From positions 1-64,000 of the forward strand of contig JAUYBL010000038.1 of the NCBI GenBank assembly GCA_030693065.1: 64,000 nt of DNA. Reading direction: 5' to 3'. Positions 1 through 10,200 of this stretch are shown piece after piece. A program made the translations under genes and the position numbers. The DNA is from Methylococcaceae bacterium. Lineage in GTDB: Bacteria > Pseudomonadota > Gammaproteobacteria > Methylococcales > Methylomonadaceae. Within the stretch, counting starts at the first letter, position 1, and each line of letters opens with the position of its first letter. The notes below the pieces were generated by a model, which saw only the letters and a program-made list of their open reading frames with translations, did not search any database and was not told the DNA's origin.

Positions 1-2
1 GT

Positions 3-728
3 AAGGTGTGTGTAAGCCATGAAGCTCTCCCGTCAGTGATGTTTCGGGAGACTTTTTACCACATCTTGCTCCTGAACTCATGGAGTAAGCACTATCCCGA
101 TTCGTTAAACGGGTTATGCACTTATGATACGAATTCGCCAAATATTATAAATGGTAATGATGATATTAAAGCAGTTCTCCATTTTGATCCTGTTACAAAA
201 TTACTTTCAGTGGAAGATCCTCAATATGTTTATTATTTAAGAAATATTTCATGGTCATCTTTTGCCAAGCAAGTAGGATTTATGACCATGGATTTCCCAT
301 GTCCATACGACTTTGCCCTTTCATTTTCTGGCTCTGATAGAACTGTTGCGGAAGAATTATTCAATGCTCTTACTGAAATGGAATTTGAAGTCTTTTATGA
401 CCGCAATGAACAGCATCGAATTCTAGCAGAAGACGTTGAAGATTATTTGAGGCCTATATATATGACCGATGCTCAATATGTCATTGCATTGTTAGGTCCA
501 GAATATCCGAAGCGAATCTGGACTAGATTTGAATCCCAACAATTCAAAAACAGATTTAAGGAAAATGCTGTTATTCCGATTTGGTTTGATTCAGTGCCTG
601 AGGGTACATTTGATGAAAGTGCAAGAGTTGGAGGGTATGTGTTTAATACATCTAATGAACCTGCCCCTCAAATTGAGCAAATTGCTGAATTATGTAGGCA
701 GAAAATTGGGGAAACTAGACAACACTAA
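3..728 (+). CDS. TIR-domain protein, 5' end outside or unclear
   Basis: The C-terminal ~145 residues form a TIR fold: a first strand YDFALSFSGSDR, a loop and strand FEVFYDRNE, then YVIALLGPEYPKRIWTRFES, where the Trp and the following Glu (about residue 176 counted from the GTG at position 6) match the catalytic W..E region of NAD+-cleaving TIR domains. The N-terminal ~95 residues are unrecognised. The frame is open to the left edge, so the real start probably lies upstream and the protein may be longer. Bacterial TIR proteins usually act as NAD+ hydrolases or cyclases in antiphage defence; that role is inferred from the family and from the accessory surroundings. No partner gene such as a ThsA-like or Argonaute protein is visible downstream. 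Confidence 0.75.
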   Translation, partial: KVCVSHEALPSVMFRETFYHILLLNSWSKHYPDSLNGLCTYDTNSPNIINGNDDIKAVLHFDPVTKLLSVEDPQYVYYLRNISWSSFAKQVGFMTMDFPCPYDFALSFSGSDRTVAEELFNALTEMEFEVFYDRNEQHRILAEDVEDYLRPIYMTDAQYVIALLGPEYPKRIWTRFESQQFKNRFKENAVIPIWFDSVPEGTFDESARVGGYVFNTSNEPAPQIEQIAELCRQKIGETRQH

Positions 729-870
729 GCCTACCCTAAAGCTAGGCAACGATATAAATCCACCAATCATTGGGACTACCCAAATAGCATACCTTACGAA
801 TAGTTAGGCATGCCCCAGAGTTAGAAGCGAAACGGCTTCGTTATTAGAGTCTAGAGCTTTGGTAATAAAT

Positions 871-2073
871 TTAGTAGCCTTGAAAAATCCGGGGAGGGAG
901 ACGAACTCTCGAAATGAGCCTATCAGCGATAGCGTCCACTGATTCGCGATCACGAGAATCGTCAATAATCCGCTGCAGATTGATTGAGCAATATGTATCA
1001 TTTTGAAGTTTATCTCCTTTATGGATGGCTACCAGCCGTGTTAAGACAAACCTTTCGCAGTCGCGAATTGTCTGTGGTAAATGACCTACAGCCGCTTGTT
1101 CTGAGGCCAAGCGAGCAAATGCGAGTAGCGCTTCAGTCTGTAGACTACTCATAATCAAGTTGCGATGGTAGCTACTCAGTGATGGTTTGCCATCCCCTGT
1201 GGGCAGAAAATGTCTTGGCTCCCAAACCGCACGGGCACGGCTACGCCGAGGGCCAAAAAGTAGGGGGCCAGTAATGTTCGGCGGATTTCGAACCGGCTTA
1301 CTGTTAATGCGTCCCTTGTCCACAGGATCCTCATTACCCGCATCCAAATCCCATTGTGTAACATTTTCAAGAAATCGATGCACACTTCCGCCATTAATAA
1401 TAACCTCATCGGGATCAACACCGCCACCCTGGAGCACGGTGACCAGACTAAAAGGGTTTACCGGCTCTAACACACCGGCATTCGACTCACCGACTGCTTC
1501 GATATAAAGCTTATCAAGCATTTCCGCCGCTAATTCATCAACATTGAACGGAGAAGAAGAGCCCCCCCAGGAGAGCAGCCGATCATGTCGCAGTCCAAGG
1601 CAGACAGTCGCCGCCGTTTCTAGTGACATTGCTCCGCAAATAGTGAAATGGATTGCAAAACTGACCATATGCGGATGAAACCATGCTTCGGTCGTTAGCA
1701 ACTGGAGTATAACTTTATCTTCTACAACATGTTTTTTCTTGAAAGTCACCACAAGTTTAGGCGTAAGGGGGGCGTGTCGCCGTAACGGTACGAGTCTATC
1801 AAACGCAAGACTCCCTCCTTGAGTGCGGCGGAGGCTGGCTGGTGTGGCTTTTAGATAGCGAATCCAAAAAATATTCGGCTTTAATGGCTCCCACGGAAGC
1901 TCTAATGTCGGTACTGTGCTGGGAGGGAATATTTCCGTTTCATTTGACGCTGCTTGTAGAATATTAAAAAGCTGCTTGTAGCTTTCTCTCTTTCCGAGAG
2001 CTAATAACGGAGCATCAGACGGCGGGTTATCTTGGATTAGTGTCGTAAAGGGAGCGCTCCAGCTAAGCGACAT
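871..2073 (-). CDS. Hypothetical protein, about 400 aa
   Basis: I do not recognise this soluble-looking protein. It starts MSLSWSAPFTTLIQDNPP and has no clear membrane segment. The middle is rich in Gly/Pro turns (residues ~150-280) and the C-terminal third is helical (LQTEALLAFARLASEQAAV). The ATG at 2073 is preferred. An upstream TTG at 2223 would add 50 residues that read like untranslated DNA, although it would sit only 5 bases after the stop of the preceding membrane-protein gene. The two genes run in the same direction and may form a pair. The protein contains no catalytic motif that I can name. A role in the neighbouring membrane protein's system is only a guess from position. Confidence 0.55.
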   Translation of the reverse strand: MSLSWSAPFTTLIQDNPPSDAPLLALGKRESYKQLFNILQAASNETEIFPPSTVPTLELPWEPLKPNIFWIRYLKATPASLRRTQGGSLAFDRLVPLRRHAPLTPKLVVTFKKKHVVEDKVILQLLTTEAWFHPHMVSFAIHFTICGAMSLETAATVCLGLRHDRLLSWGGSSSPFNVDELAAEMLDKLYIEAVGESNAGVLEPVNPFSLVTVLQGGGVDPDEVIINGGSVHRFLENVTQWDLDAGNEDPVDKGRINSKPVRNPPNITGPLLFGPRRSRARAVWEPRHFLPTGDGKPSLSSYHRNLIMSSLQTEALLAFARLASEQAAVGHLPQTIRDCERFVLTRLVAIHKGDKLQNDTYCSINLQRIIDDSRDRESVDAIADRLISRVRLPPRIFQGY

Positions 2074-2228
2074 TCTAAGACGGCGAATTACTATAGTCAC
2101 TTGTATACTCCTATACTTTTTGGTATATTTTATTTGATTATGTTTTGCCTTCGGGCAATAACTGTAGATCCGAGCAATGAAATTCGAGTCTGCGGGGCTT
2201 GACCACGGGCAAGCCCCTATCAAATATC

Positions 2229-4064
2229 TTAGGTTTTATTAAACTCCTCATAAACTAAGAAATAAAAAGCAGACTCATCTTTTTCCGAAAGCTCTGTTAT
2301 ATTCATCTCGGTTGGCTTATTTAGACTCCCATTACTATTCCAAGATATTTCTGCCAGCGAATCATCCTCCGCTTTCTTTAAAAAATTATATATTGTTGTT
2401 GTGTCTTCTTTTTCTCCCGGCAGAGGCAATTGAAAAGGCTTATCATTTAGTTTTCGGCATAGAATCGGAGGAATCACCCAGACCATATCGTTTTTATTGT
2501 CTGACCAAAGACGGAACCCACAGAATGAGTTGGCGGTATCGTTCCCTTTCACCCTACGACAATCTCTGATTTCAACCCCATGGCGTATGATCCGTTCGAG
2601 AGCAGTAATTACACTATCGTTAGACGTGAGTAATTTAGCTACGCGGCGACCTTCTAAGTATTTTTCACGCCAACGTGTAACCCAGAAAATGAGCAAATAA
2701 GTGAGTAAACCTACACCTAAAGAAGCGCCCCAAAGGGTAGCGATATCGGATAATTGATAGGGCCTTTGGTAGCCCAGCCCCCAAAGATTACGAGCACTAA
2801 TGAACATAAGCAGAGAAAATGTGATTCCGAGCAACCAGAACTCTGGATCCGTCCCAGCTACAAAGAAATCATTACTGGATCCTTCTTTTTTAAGGAAGCT
2901 CACTCGAAGTCCCATTCTCCAAATTAGCAACCAAATCGACAACACTAGGAATCCCGGCAGGAACAGCAATGAAGGCACACCAATAGTGGTGAGTAACTCC
3001 GACTGTCCGAAAACGCCAAGTGTGACTTCATAAGCAGCAACTCGATGAAGCGAAACGCCACAACTGGTCTTCGCATCGACATCGATCAATCCGATGTACT
3101 TGCCTGGCAAAATTGTCGGATTCGCCTTGATCTTAAAATCAATCGCAACAGTGCTCTGAGGTGAAATTACTAACGGTATTTCTAATATTGACTTGCCATT
3201 ATCGGCACTCGCATTACTCACAGTGTCAGAGTCATTAGATCCGGTCACTTTCGCATGCGACACTTTGCTCATCTGTGGCTTGCTCAGGGTAAGAGTATCA
3301 TTGTTACCGTTAGCGATCGTCAGTACCACGCGCCCCTCTTCATTCTCATGGAGAGAAGTAAAACCTACTTTGGTTTCAACCTTTAGGGCATCTGTACTCG
3401 GCATAACAGGACCTCGTACATCAAGGGTACCAACCACCGTTGCCGGATCACTGCTCGGAGGCTTCCCGAACTGATACTTTGCTAAGAAATAGAGTGAAGC
3501 GCCTGTTACGGGATGTTTGACAAGCTGGACGTTAACCAAGGTTGAGAATGAACCTCCCTCAGGCAGCGGAGGTATCGAAATACCCTCGCAGGATTCATGA
3601 CTGCTGGCAAAATTATTGACCTCGCCTGAGGGCAATGTGGAAAACGCTGCGGTCACCGGACCATTCGAGAAAAAAGTCAAACACATATCATGAACGGGAG
3701 TTTGGCCTTTGTTCTGTATAACTACAAGTGTTTTTCCCTCATCTCCCGGACATAAATCCAAGCTTTGCGGCGTTGCAGTGACGGTCACGGCTGGACCGTC
3801 CGCGTATGCAGGTACCGCCGCCAACATTGCAAATCCTAATATCATTCCAAGACTAGCAAGATGCAGCGGTAGATTCCCGAAGCTCACATGCTTCAACTGA
3901 ACAAAATATTTATTGGTAAGACGATTCTTTACAATTGGTGAATTAATAGCGTTGATAAGCTGCACTGGCAATCTATACTCGCACGGAAGGTATTCCAACT
4001 TCTGATTGTTAACCAAAAATGGATTGCTAAAATAGGCTGATATCTTGTTCTTGGCTCCGTCCAT
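2229..4064 (-). CDS. Membrane protein with Ig-like extracytoplasmic region
   Basis: A hydrophobic segment ending in VPAYADGP (residues ~75-100) looks like a signal peptide preceded by an unusually long N-region, so the true start may be an internal GTG or TTG. I chose ATG 4064 because a G-rich Shine-Dalgarno-like tract lies just before it. The next ~280 residues are beta-rich and include LVVIQNKGQTPVHDMCL and VVLTIANGNNDTLTLSKP, which resemble CARDB/NEW3-type Ig-like domains. Three transmembrane helices follow (around LLFLPGFLVLSIWLLIW, FWLLGITFSLLMFISA and GVGLLTYLLIFWVT), then a ~130-residue cytoplasmic tail. Ectodomain, anchor and cytosolic tail would suit a sensor or anchor. The function is unknown; the gene sits directly upstream of another orphan. 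Confidence 0.6.
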   Translation of the reverse strand: MDGAKNKISAYFSNPFLVNNQKLEYLPCEYRLPVQLINAINSPIVKNRLTNKYFVQLKHVSFGNLPLHLASLGMILGFAMLAAVPAYADGPAVTVTATPQSLDLCPGDEGKTLVVIQNKGQTPVHDMCLTFFSNGPVTAAFSTLPSGEVNNFASSHESCEGISIPPLPEGGSFSTLVNVQLVKHPVTGASLYFLAKYQFGKPPSSDPATVVGTLDVRGPVMPSTDALKVETKVGFTSLHENEEGRVVLTIANGNNDTLTLSKPQMSKVSHAKVTGSNDSDTVSNASADNGKSILEIPLVISPQSTVAIDFKIKANPTILPGKYIGLIDVDAKTSCGVSLHRVAAYEVTLGVFGQSELLTTIGVPSLLFLPGFLVLSIWLLIWRMGLRVSFLKKEGSSNDFFVAGTDPEFWLLGITFSLLMFISARNLWGLGYQRPYQLSDIATLWGASLGVGLLTYLLIFWVTRWREKYLEGRRVAKLLTSNDSVITALERIIRHGVEIRDCRRVKGNDTANSFCGFRLWSDNKNDMVWVIPPILCRKLNDKPFQLPLPGEKEDTTTIYNFLKKAEDDSLAEISWNSNGSLNKPTEMNITELSEKDESAFYFLVYEEFNKT

Positions 4065-4218
4065 GCCCCCCCCTATAAAGTTATAAGTAGTCTCCCCCTT
4101 CAAGGCCGTTTATACAAATAATTTCCCTATATCAAGTCTACTAAATTCATATATTAACTTGGCTATTTTCGCCTTATAACACGTGTCACTTTTCAAAGTC
4201 AGGGTCAGCTGTCCGGCG

Positions 4219-4779
4219 TCAATTATCTTTTTCGGTGGACGCCAGGATTCGATAGACGGAAGCCTCACCAATTTTAAGTTGGCGGGCAATGTGTGTTTTT
4301 GCCAAGCCACTTGTGGCGAGGCGAACGACTTCTTGGCGTAGCTCATCTGCCAAAGGTTTACGGCCTTTGTACTTTCCGGCTACTTTGGCTTTGGCGACCC
4401 CTTCCCGCTGCCGCTCCAACATAATTTCTCGTTCGAATTGGGCGACAGCGCCCAAGACAGTTAGCATCAGCTTGCCGGTGGGTGTCTGAGTGTCCATACC
4501 CAGACTAAGAATCCGCAACCCTACCGTCTTTTTCTCAAACGTCTGAATTAATGCCATGAGGTCGGCTACTGATCGAGCGAGACGATCCAGCTTGGTGACC
4601 ACCAAGACATCACCTTCGCGTGCAAATTCCAATGCCGCTTCAAGTTGGGCTCGTTTAGCGACAGAGGAGACCTGCTCCTGAAATATTTTTTTGCATTGGG
4701 CAGCTTCCAGTTCCCTTATCTGTCCTTCAAGACCAGCGATTTGCTCGGTGGTTGAGGTTCTGGCATAGCCGATGATCAT
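4219..4779 (-). CDS. Serine recombinase (resolvase/invertase family)
   Basis: This is a full-length small serine recombinase of 186 residues. The N-terminal catalytic domain begins MIIGYARTSTTEQ, with the nucleophilic Ser of the ARTS motif. It continues with KLDRLARSVADL (the conserved arginines) and GAVAQFEREIMLERQREGV in the long E-helix. A C-terminal helix-turn-helix follows (LAKTHIARQLKIGEASVYRIL). Such enzymes resolve Tn3-family cointegrates or invert DNA, acting at repeats beside their own gene. No transposase is left next to it, so it is probably a remnant of a Tn3-type element. It is clearly different in sequence from the second serine recombinase about 8 kb away. Confidence 0.9.
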   Translation of the reverse strand: MIIGYARTSTTEQIAGLEGQIRELEAAQCKKIFQEQVSSVAKRAQLEAALEFAREGDVLVVTKLDRLARSVADLMALIQTFEKKTVGLRILSLGMDTQTPTGKLMLTVLGAVAQFEREIMLERQREGVAKAKVAGKYKGRKPLADELRQEVVRLATSGLAKTHIARQLKIGEASVYRILASTEKDN

Positions 4780-5368
4780 ATTTCGCTCACTAGAATTTAA
4801 GATGTTGTGATAGTGCTTCTATCATAAATCTTAATCCTATCTATTGGTAGGCTTTTTTGGCGGTTGCCAACTCCCTCACTAGACCAAGGTCTATTGAGAG
4901 GTAAATTTTGTAGATTCTACTTTTTTTTCAACGCACCTACATCGCGACTTCGACAATTTGCAACGTTTGCATATTCCACCCCAAATCAGCCAACTGTTCC
5001 GATTGATTTTCTGTCATTGATTCCGGTACGTTTACGCCAATAGCCAATTTTCTTTTGGAAAAAGCGAATTGTCACAATCGACCCATTTTTGCCACTCGCG
5101 CTTCTCCAAAACGGCCAGTCGGCCAAAGCCAGATTCTGCAAACTGGCGAACTACAAACCAGCTGTTGGCAAACTCAACCAAGCGGCCAATTGCACAGCCA
5201 ACCAATAATTTTGTGCAGATGGCCGTTGATAAACTGTAAGCGGCTGTTTCGTTTAGAGGCAATCATCGAACACGCAAGACAAAAGCGTTGGCTGAGTGGC
5301 ATTGTTTCGCGTATTTGACAACTTACTTGAACAGTGTTGAGCCGCCAAAAACAACTCCGATGCCAACA
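4780..5368. other. Gene-free spacer with a long imperfect hairpin
   Basis: I see no convincing gene here. The part next to the recombinase start is A/T-rich and could hold its recombination site. Between 5174 and 5229 lies an imperfect stem: CGGCCA and TGCAC at 5183-5195 pair with GTGCA and TGGCCG at 5213-5225 around a symmetric 2-base mismatch, with TCAA and TTGA outside. The flanks are rich in GGCCA and TTGGC words. The geometry recalls an integron attC site, but the outer 7-base boxes do not match the consensus, so the call is weak. Confidence 0.35.
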
Positions 5369-7297
5369 TCAACGGTAACACCATGCCTTCAGCGCCGCAT
5401 CCGCTCTAGCACATGAAACCCACAATTCGGGGACTGAATGAAGTAATGCCGATAAACGGAAATGAAGGTCCTCGCCCTCGCTTCCTTTCAACTCGCCAAA
5501 AGCAAGCTCAGTCAACCAGTCACCCGCAAATTCTCTCCATTCAATAATGTCTTTCCGCGAAGCAGATGCCACAAGGGAAATTCTCATAGCGACTTCGACG
5601 GAGAAACCAAATTGAGAATCTCGTCGATAACGACGCACAAGAATTCTGAGTTCATCGGCCAGCTCCGAGTTTCGAGATATTGCTGCAACTGTAGCCAAAC
5701 CATTCAAAATACCAATCAGTTGGAATTTGTCCTTAAGGTTAGCAAGCGTGTAGTTAGCTAGCCTGAGAGCCTTTGCTGCCAATTCCGCGTGCTCCGATGT
5801 AATCCTAAAAATCATCGCGGAGTTGACAAGAGCTATAAACGAGGCAGCTTCGACTCCGTCGCCGACAAGCTGTTCTTCTATAATATGAGCAAGGTCATCA
5901 GGTAACGTATTTGGACTATCATCAGCACCTTCGAGCGCCCCAGGAAAGTACGGGCGAGCAAACCCGGATCTTATACTAAGACTTTGTTCTCCATCACCGA
6001 GAACAGTATCGCGCAGCCCTCCCTCGCCGAAGTCCGCCCGGAAAAAGTTGCCTGCAATCATCATGCGTCCGAAAAAGTCCGCCTGCAACTGAGGTGCGGC
6101 CGCAAGGTCAGGGCTCCATCTCGGCTCGATGCGCATATCCACAAATGACTGCATATAGAAATGCTCGCCGCGATTGCTCAACGCCCACTTGGAGAATTGA
6201 TCGTAATCAATCCCACATTCGATAATTTGGCGATGTATCAACGCTGCCTGTGCCAGAGATGCTAGCCTTCGATAAAATGGAGGTTCCTCGGCTAGGATCC
6301 GTAATCTAGCAAGTTCCCCATCAACCAGAACGAACAAAGCCGAAATCAGCCTGAATTCAGAGGCTTTGCCTTCCACGTCATCGTCTCGGATTAGATGGAC
6401 GAGACGCAACAGAAAAGGCTCGACCTCTGGCCTATCTGGAAGAATGCGCAGTCCGACTTCGAACGCGCCCAACCGAGAGAGCATGTCACCGTGCTTCTCA
6501 ATATAGTGGAAAGCTTTTTCTAGTTCCTCATCAATGAGATGATCTGTATTGATTTCAACGGTCAGCGCCTGGTGAGAAGAGAGTAACAGACTGAATAGAA
6601 ACCCCTCATAAGGTCGCCAGGCTGTTAATTGCTTAAAGAACTCGCGACCAATACTAACGGCATAGTCCAGGATCGAACTGCTTCCATCATAAACGCCAAC
6701 CAGTCTTTCATAATACCGACGCGAATTCGGAACAAGAGACGACACACTGCTTTCGCCTGCCGTGATCCCGCTTCGTATAGTCCGTGCCACATAGACCGGC
6801 GTATCGTATATGTCACTTTGAAAAGTATCGACTTCGTCGTCTTCCAGTGCACGTTCTCCCAAGATACACCGCCATTTTTCCTGTGCACTAAGCGGTAGGT
6901 TCACGTCTGAAGCAGATTCTTCGAGAGAACGAATGCGCATAGAGGTATCTGAGGAAAGGACAGAGAAGTCAGGCAACACCAACCGTTGTTGATCGGATGA
7001 AAGGACAAAAAACAGGAGTTTATTCTCGCGTGCATCAATTGTGAGATTCCATTTTTGATCTTCAGTATCAGTCAATTCCGCTTGGACATCCCCGGCGAGA
7101 ACGTTACGAACAGCGTCGAAAAGTTTTGATCGCTGAAAAAGTACTCCGCTCGATCCGAAGGCTATCCTAGCCTCAGTCTGGAAGCCGTATGCTTCCCTAA
7201 AGCTTTGTTCATTTAGTAAGCTTTTACGTATCAGTGGCGGAATAAACTCCAACGCAGCATGCGCCATTGCCGCTCTTTCGTAGGCAGTGTTGGTCAC
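5369..7297 (-). CDS. Large helical protein, third gene of the TPR/PIN operon
   Basis: The sequence of 642 residues is unrecognised. It looks almost entirely alpha-helical in its C-terminal 350 residues, with repeat-like stretches such as AAKALRLANYTLANLKDKFQ. The N-terminal 200 residues are mixed and include LLFFVLSSDQQRLVLPDFSV. I see no nucleotide-binding or nuclease motif. The GTG at 7297 overlaps the stop of the upstream TPR/PIN gene as GTGA and is preceded by a good ribosome-binding sequence (AGAGGA), so I prefer it over a start 60 bases further upstream. The overlap implies translational coupling and a partnership with the upstream protein, perhaps as regulator or scaffold. That is inference from gene order. 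Confidence 0.65.
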   Translation of the reverse strand: MTNTAYERAAMAHAALEFIPPLIRKSLLNEQSFREAYGFQTEARIAFGSSGVLFQRSKLFDAVRNVLAGDVQAELTDTEDQKWNLTIDARENKLLFFVLSSDQQRLVLPDFSVLSSDTSMRIRSLEESASDVNLPLSAQEKWRCILGERALEDDEVDTFQSDIYDTPVYVARTIRSGITAGESSVSSLVPNSRRYYERLVGVYDGSSSILDYAVSIGREFFKQLTAWRPYEGFLFSLLLSSHQALTVEINTDHLIDEELEKAFHYIEKHGDMLSRLGAFEVGLRILPDRPEVEPFLLRLVHLIRDDDVEGKASEFRLISALFVLVDGELARLRILAEEPPFYRRLASLAQAALIHRQIIECGIDYDQFSKWALSNRGEHFYMQSFVDMRIEPRWSPDLAAAPQLQADFFGRMMIAGNFFRADFGEGGLRDTVLGDGEQSLSIRSGFARPYFPGALEGADDSPNTLPDDLAHIIEEQLVGDGVEAASFIALVNSAMIFRITSEHAELAAKALRLANYTLANLKDKFQLIGILNGLATVAAISRNSELADELRILVRRYRRDSQFGFSVEVAMRISLVASASRKDIIEWREFAGDWLTELAFGELKGSEGEDLHFRLSALLHSVPELWVSCARADAALKAWCYR

Positions 7298-10200
7298 AAA
7301 TCGTCCTCTAGGGAAAACTGAGTATCGGCCATCTCGGCAATTTGATTTCGATGCCAATCAACAAGCCATTCGTATATTGCGGGGAACTGTTCATGTATGG
7401 GTGCCAGAATCCTTTCTTCCACCCAATTCCAGTAAGCGCCCACAATGCTTTGATGGACGCCGGTAGGCGGTGTAACTAGTAAGAGGATATGTGTCGCACG
7501 CCCAATCCGAATGACATTGTCCGCATTCTCAGGAACGAGGCGATGTGCCCATCCTCGAACGTCGATCTGCTCAGCAAGCCAGTTTGATCGAGCGGTGACG
7601 TCTTCAATATCGGCGCCATCCACCCACAGTTTTCTGAGCGCATTTACAAATGCTTTGAGCGTCCTATCCAGCCAAGGGGCTTCTTCTTGAATCTGCAGCC
7701 AATCGCTCATTCTGATGCGGAGAACGGATTCCCGGATCGCTTTCAGCTCGGCCGTTTCAATCACTTTCCCTTTGTCAACAGTTGATTCCCTCAAACATCG
7801 GTAGAGTTCTTCTACACTGACAGGAATGAAGAAAAAACCTGCTCGGCGAAGTCGCGTCCGATGTTCAAGACGATCTTCATCCGAAATAATACCGGTGCCA
7901 GCTAACACATCCAGTAAGTCCAGTGTGCTTAAAATCGGGATCAAATTGCCTCCCGTGTCTATATTTTCGTGCTGGTTAATGAAACGGTCGTCCACAATCA
8001 CCGCGTCGCAATATGACGCTATCGCGATGATGTCAATTGTGGGATGTTCTAACATGGCTTTTTCTTCGACTTCGTCATAATTGCGTCTACGGTTCACCCT
8101 AGCACGTCCCGATTCGATCCGGGAATTAAGAGAAGTCCGTATGCGTTCTATGACATCCTTAACTTCTTCAGAGGTGCGTTCATAAGAAATCAGGGCATCC
8201 GTCTCGGAAACCTCTCTTTGAGAGACCACAGCCTTTAGTCCTGCCGCTTTCAATTTTCCGAGTAAGCCAAGATGCTGAAAATAAGTTATAGCAAGATCAT
8301 CAAGATATAGGGTTGCACCATCTGCAATATCAGGCTGATTCGGCCATGGTTTTTCATGAAGCTGCAAATAGGCCCGCGCCCGCTTTTCCTCTTGAGCGGT
8401 GAGTTGCCCTTTCTGTCTCAGCTTCTCCACCACAGCAAGACAACTGCTCAAGATGGCAGCATGAGCAGAAAGATCCGCTTCTTCCGCCATCAAACTAGAA
8501 AGCCGGTGAACCGGAGCAGAACGAACAACGATATGCTGAATGCCATCAGCGTACTGTAACTTCTCTGCCTCGGCTATTAATGCGGCCAGGTCGTCGCCAA
8601 TCTGGGCGGAGAGGTCGCTGCTGGCAACGCTGCTAGGCATGAACTCTTCGAGCACATTCGTTGCTAACAAATCCCGAACTTTGTGAGCATTTGCTATACG
8701 GCTAGGCTGATGAAACGTGGTTTTCTGGCGTTCCTCGAATAGCCACCCAAGGGTTGAATGCGGGAAATAAACAGCATCAAAAGCATCGAGCACCAGATCA
8801 AGAATATTCAGAAAGCTCAAGGTGAGCAATGCGGTTGCATCCAAAGCAACCGTTTTCCCTACGACATCGAATTCCAAGGACACACGCTTACCACTGTAAG
8901 CGGGAATTGCGCTTCTCCGCCTCGGATCGGTCTCCGTAAGATTGGCTAAGGCTGGGAAGATTGTAAGATCAATGAGAGTCCGATTAAGTGACTCAGCAGC
9001 TACAAAGATCGGTATTTTGCCTTGTGCAAGCAGACGCCATGTTTCTGATTCGCGACGATCCCATTCGGGCTTCCGATCAAAAAGATCTTTCAGGCTCATT
9101 CTGTGGAGAGGTCCATCGTCTCCAGATAGTTCTACTGCCTTTTCAAGCCATTGGAAAACCTGAGGGTCTTTTTCCCAACCGGCGCTTGTTGCGATGAAGT
9201 ATGCGGCAGTCAGGATGGAGGAATCATCATTAGCTTTGGCTGCCGCCTCGAAGACGAGATCCTTGGCTTGAGGTAAGCCCAAATGAAGCGCCAGTTGCGC
9301 AGCAGCAATCAGGTCATGCGAGCTTCTGTCTCCTCTGTTCCGGTATTCATCAGCGATATAGGCTGAGAGAGAGTCCCAGTCACCGGTAGCAATACCTAGA
9401 TTCACCTGCAGAGCGCGATAATTCGGGCTGCTCGTCTCATCACAAAGTTTCTTCAACTCAGCACGGGATTCAAGAAACACCCCCTCGTGATATAAACCCC
9501 AAGCATATGAAATATGTAGATGCTTGGATTGTGATAGCAGATCGACGTTATCTTTCAAGAAATTAACCAATTCTGCTGATCTGTGCGAGTTGTTTAGGGC
9601 GTTAACTAGGCGCTCAGCGTCTCTGAGATAATGAGTCTCATCAAACAGTAACCTGCCAAATTCGCAGAGTTCGTCCCAGTGCTGGTGCTTTTCGAGCTCT
9701 ACTACGAGATTGATCAAAGCATCAAGACCACCATTTGACCTGTATTGTGCTTTGCGAGATTCAATATGGTTGTTTCCCTGTGCTTCCGAGATCATCCAAC
9801 GCAGATTCTTCTCTTCTTCATCGGTAATTCCTTGCTGTATAAGCTGCCCAAGGATGTCATTAGCCTGCTGGATCAAATCCGCTCGCGAGAACATCTCGAT
9901 CTGACGAAATTGCATCACCTTTGAATCAATATGTGCAGCAAGCTGATTGTGATGGCGTGCGATGTAGTGGGCCGCCTCTTCAGTTGTCGGCTTTGTGAAT
10001 GCTAGTGCGAAACGAGCAATTGCAGCCTCCATTGTAATACCGCCGTTCCTTGCGATTTCTCGGTCGATCTCTCGCTCTACCCGATCTATGTCCAACTTGA
10101 TACCAAACTGAAGGGCGTAATGAACAACACCGAGCTCAGTGTCGGGATTTAGAAGTTTGCTTTCCAGTCTTTTTTTTCCATCAGCGGCCATGTCAGGGTC

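Noticed and set aside
871-2223. TTG start at 2223 for the 450-aa version of the hypothetical gene
   Set aside because: The extra 50 residues look untranslated; the ATG at 2073 gives a more protein-like N-terminus, although coupling to the upstream stop keeps the longer form possible.
5032-5318. Short frames on both strands in the spacer after the recombinase
   Set aside because: Overlapping frames on opposite strands across a repeat-rich hairpin, without start signals or recognisable domains.
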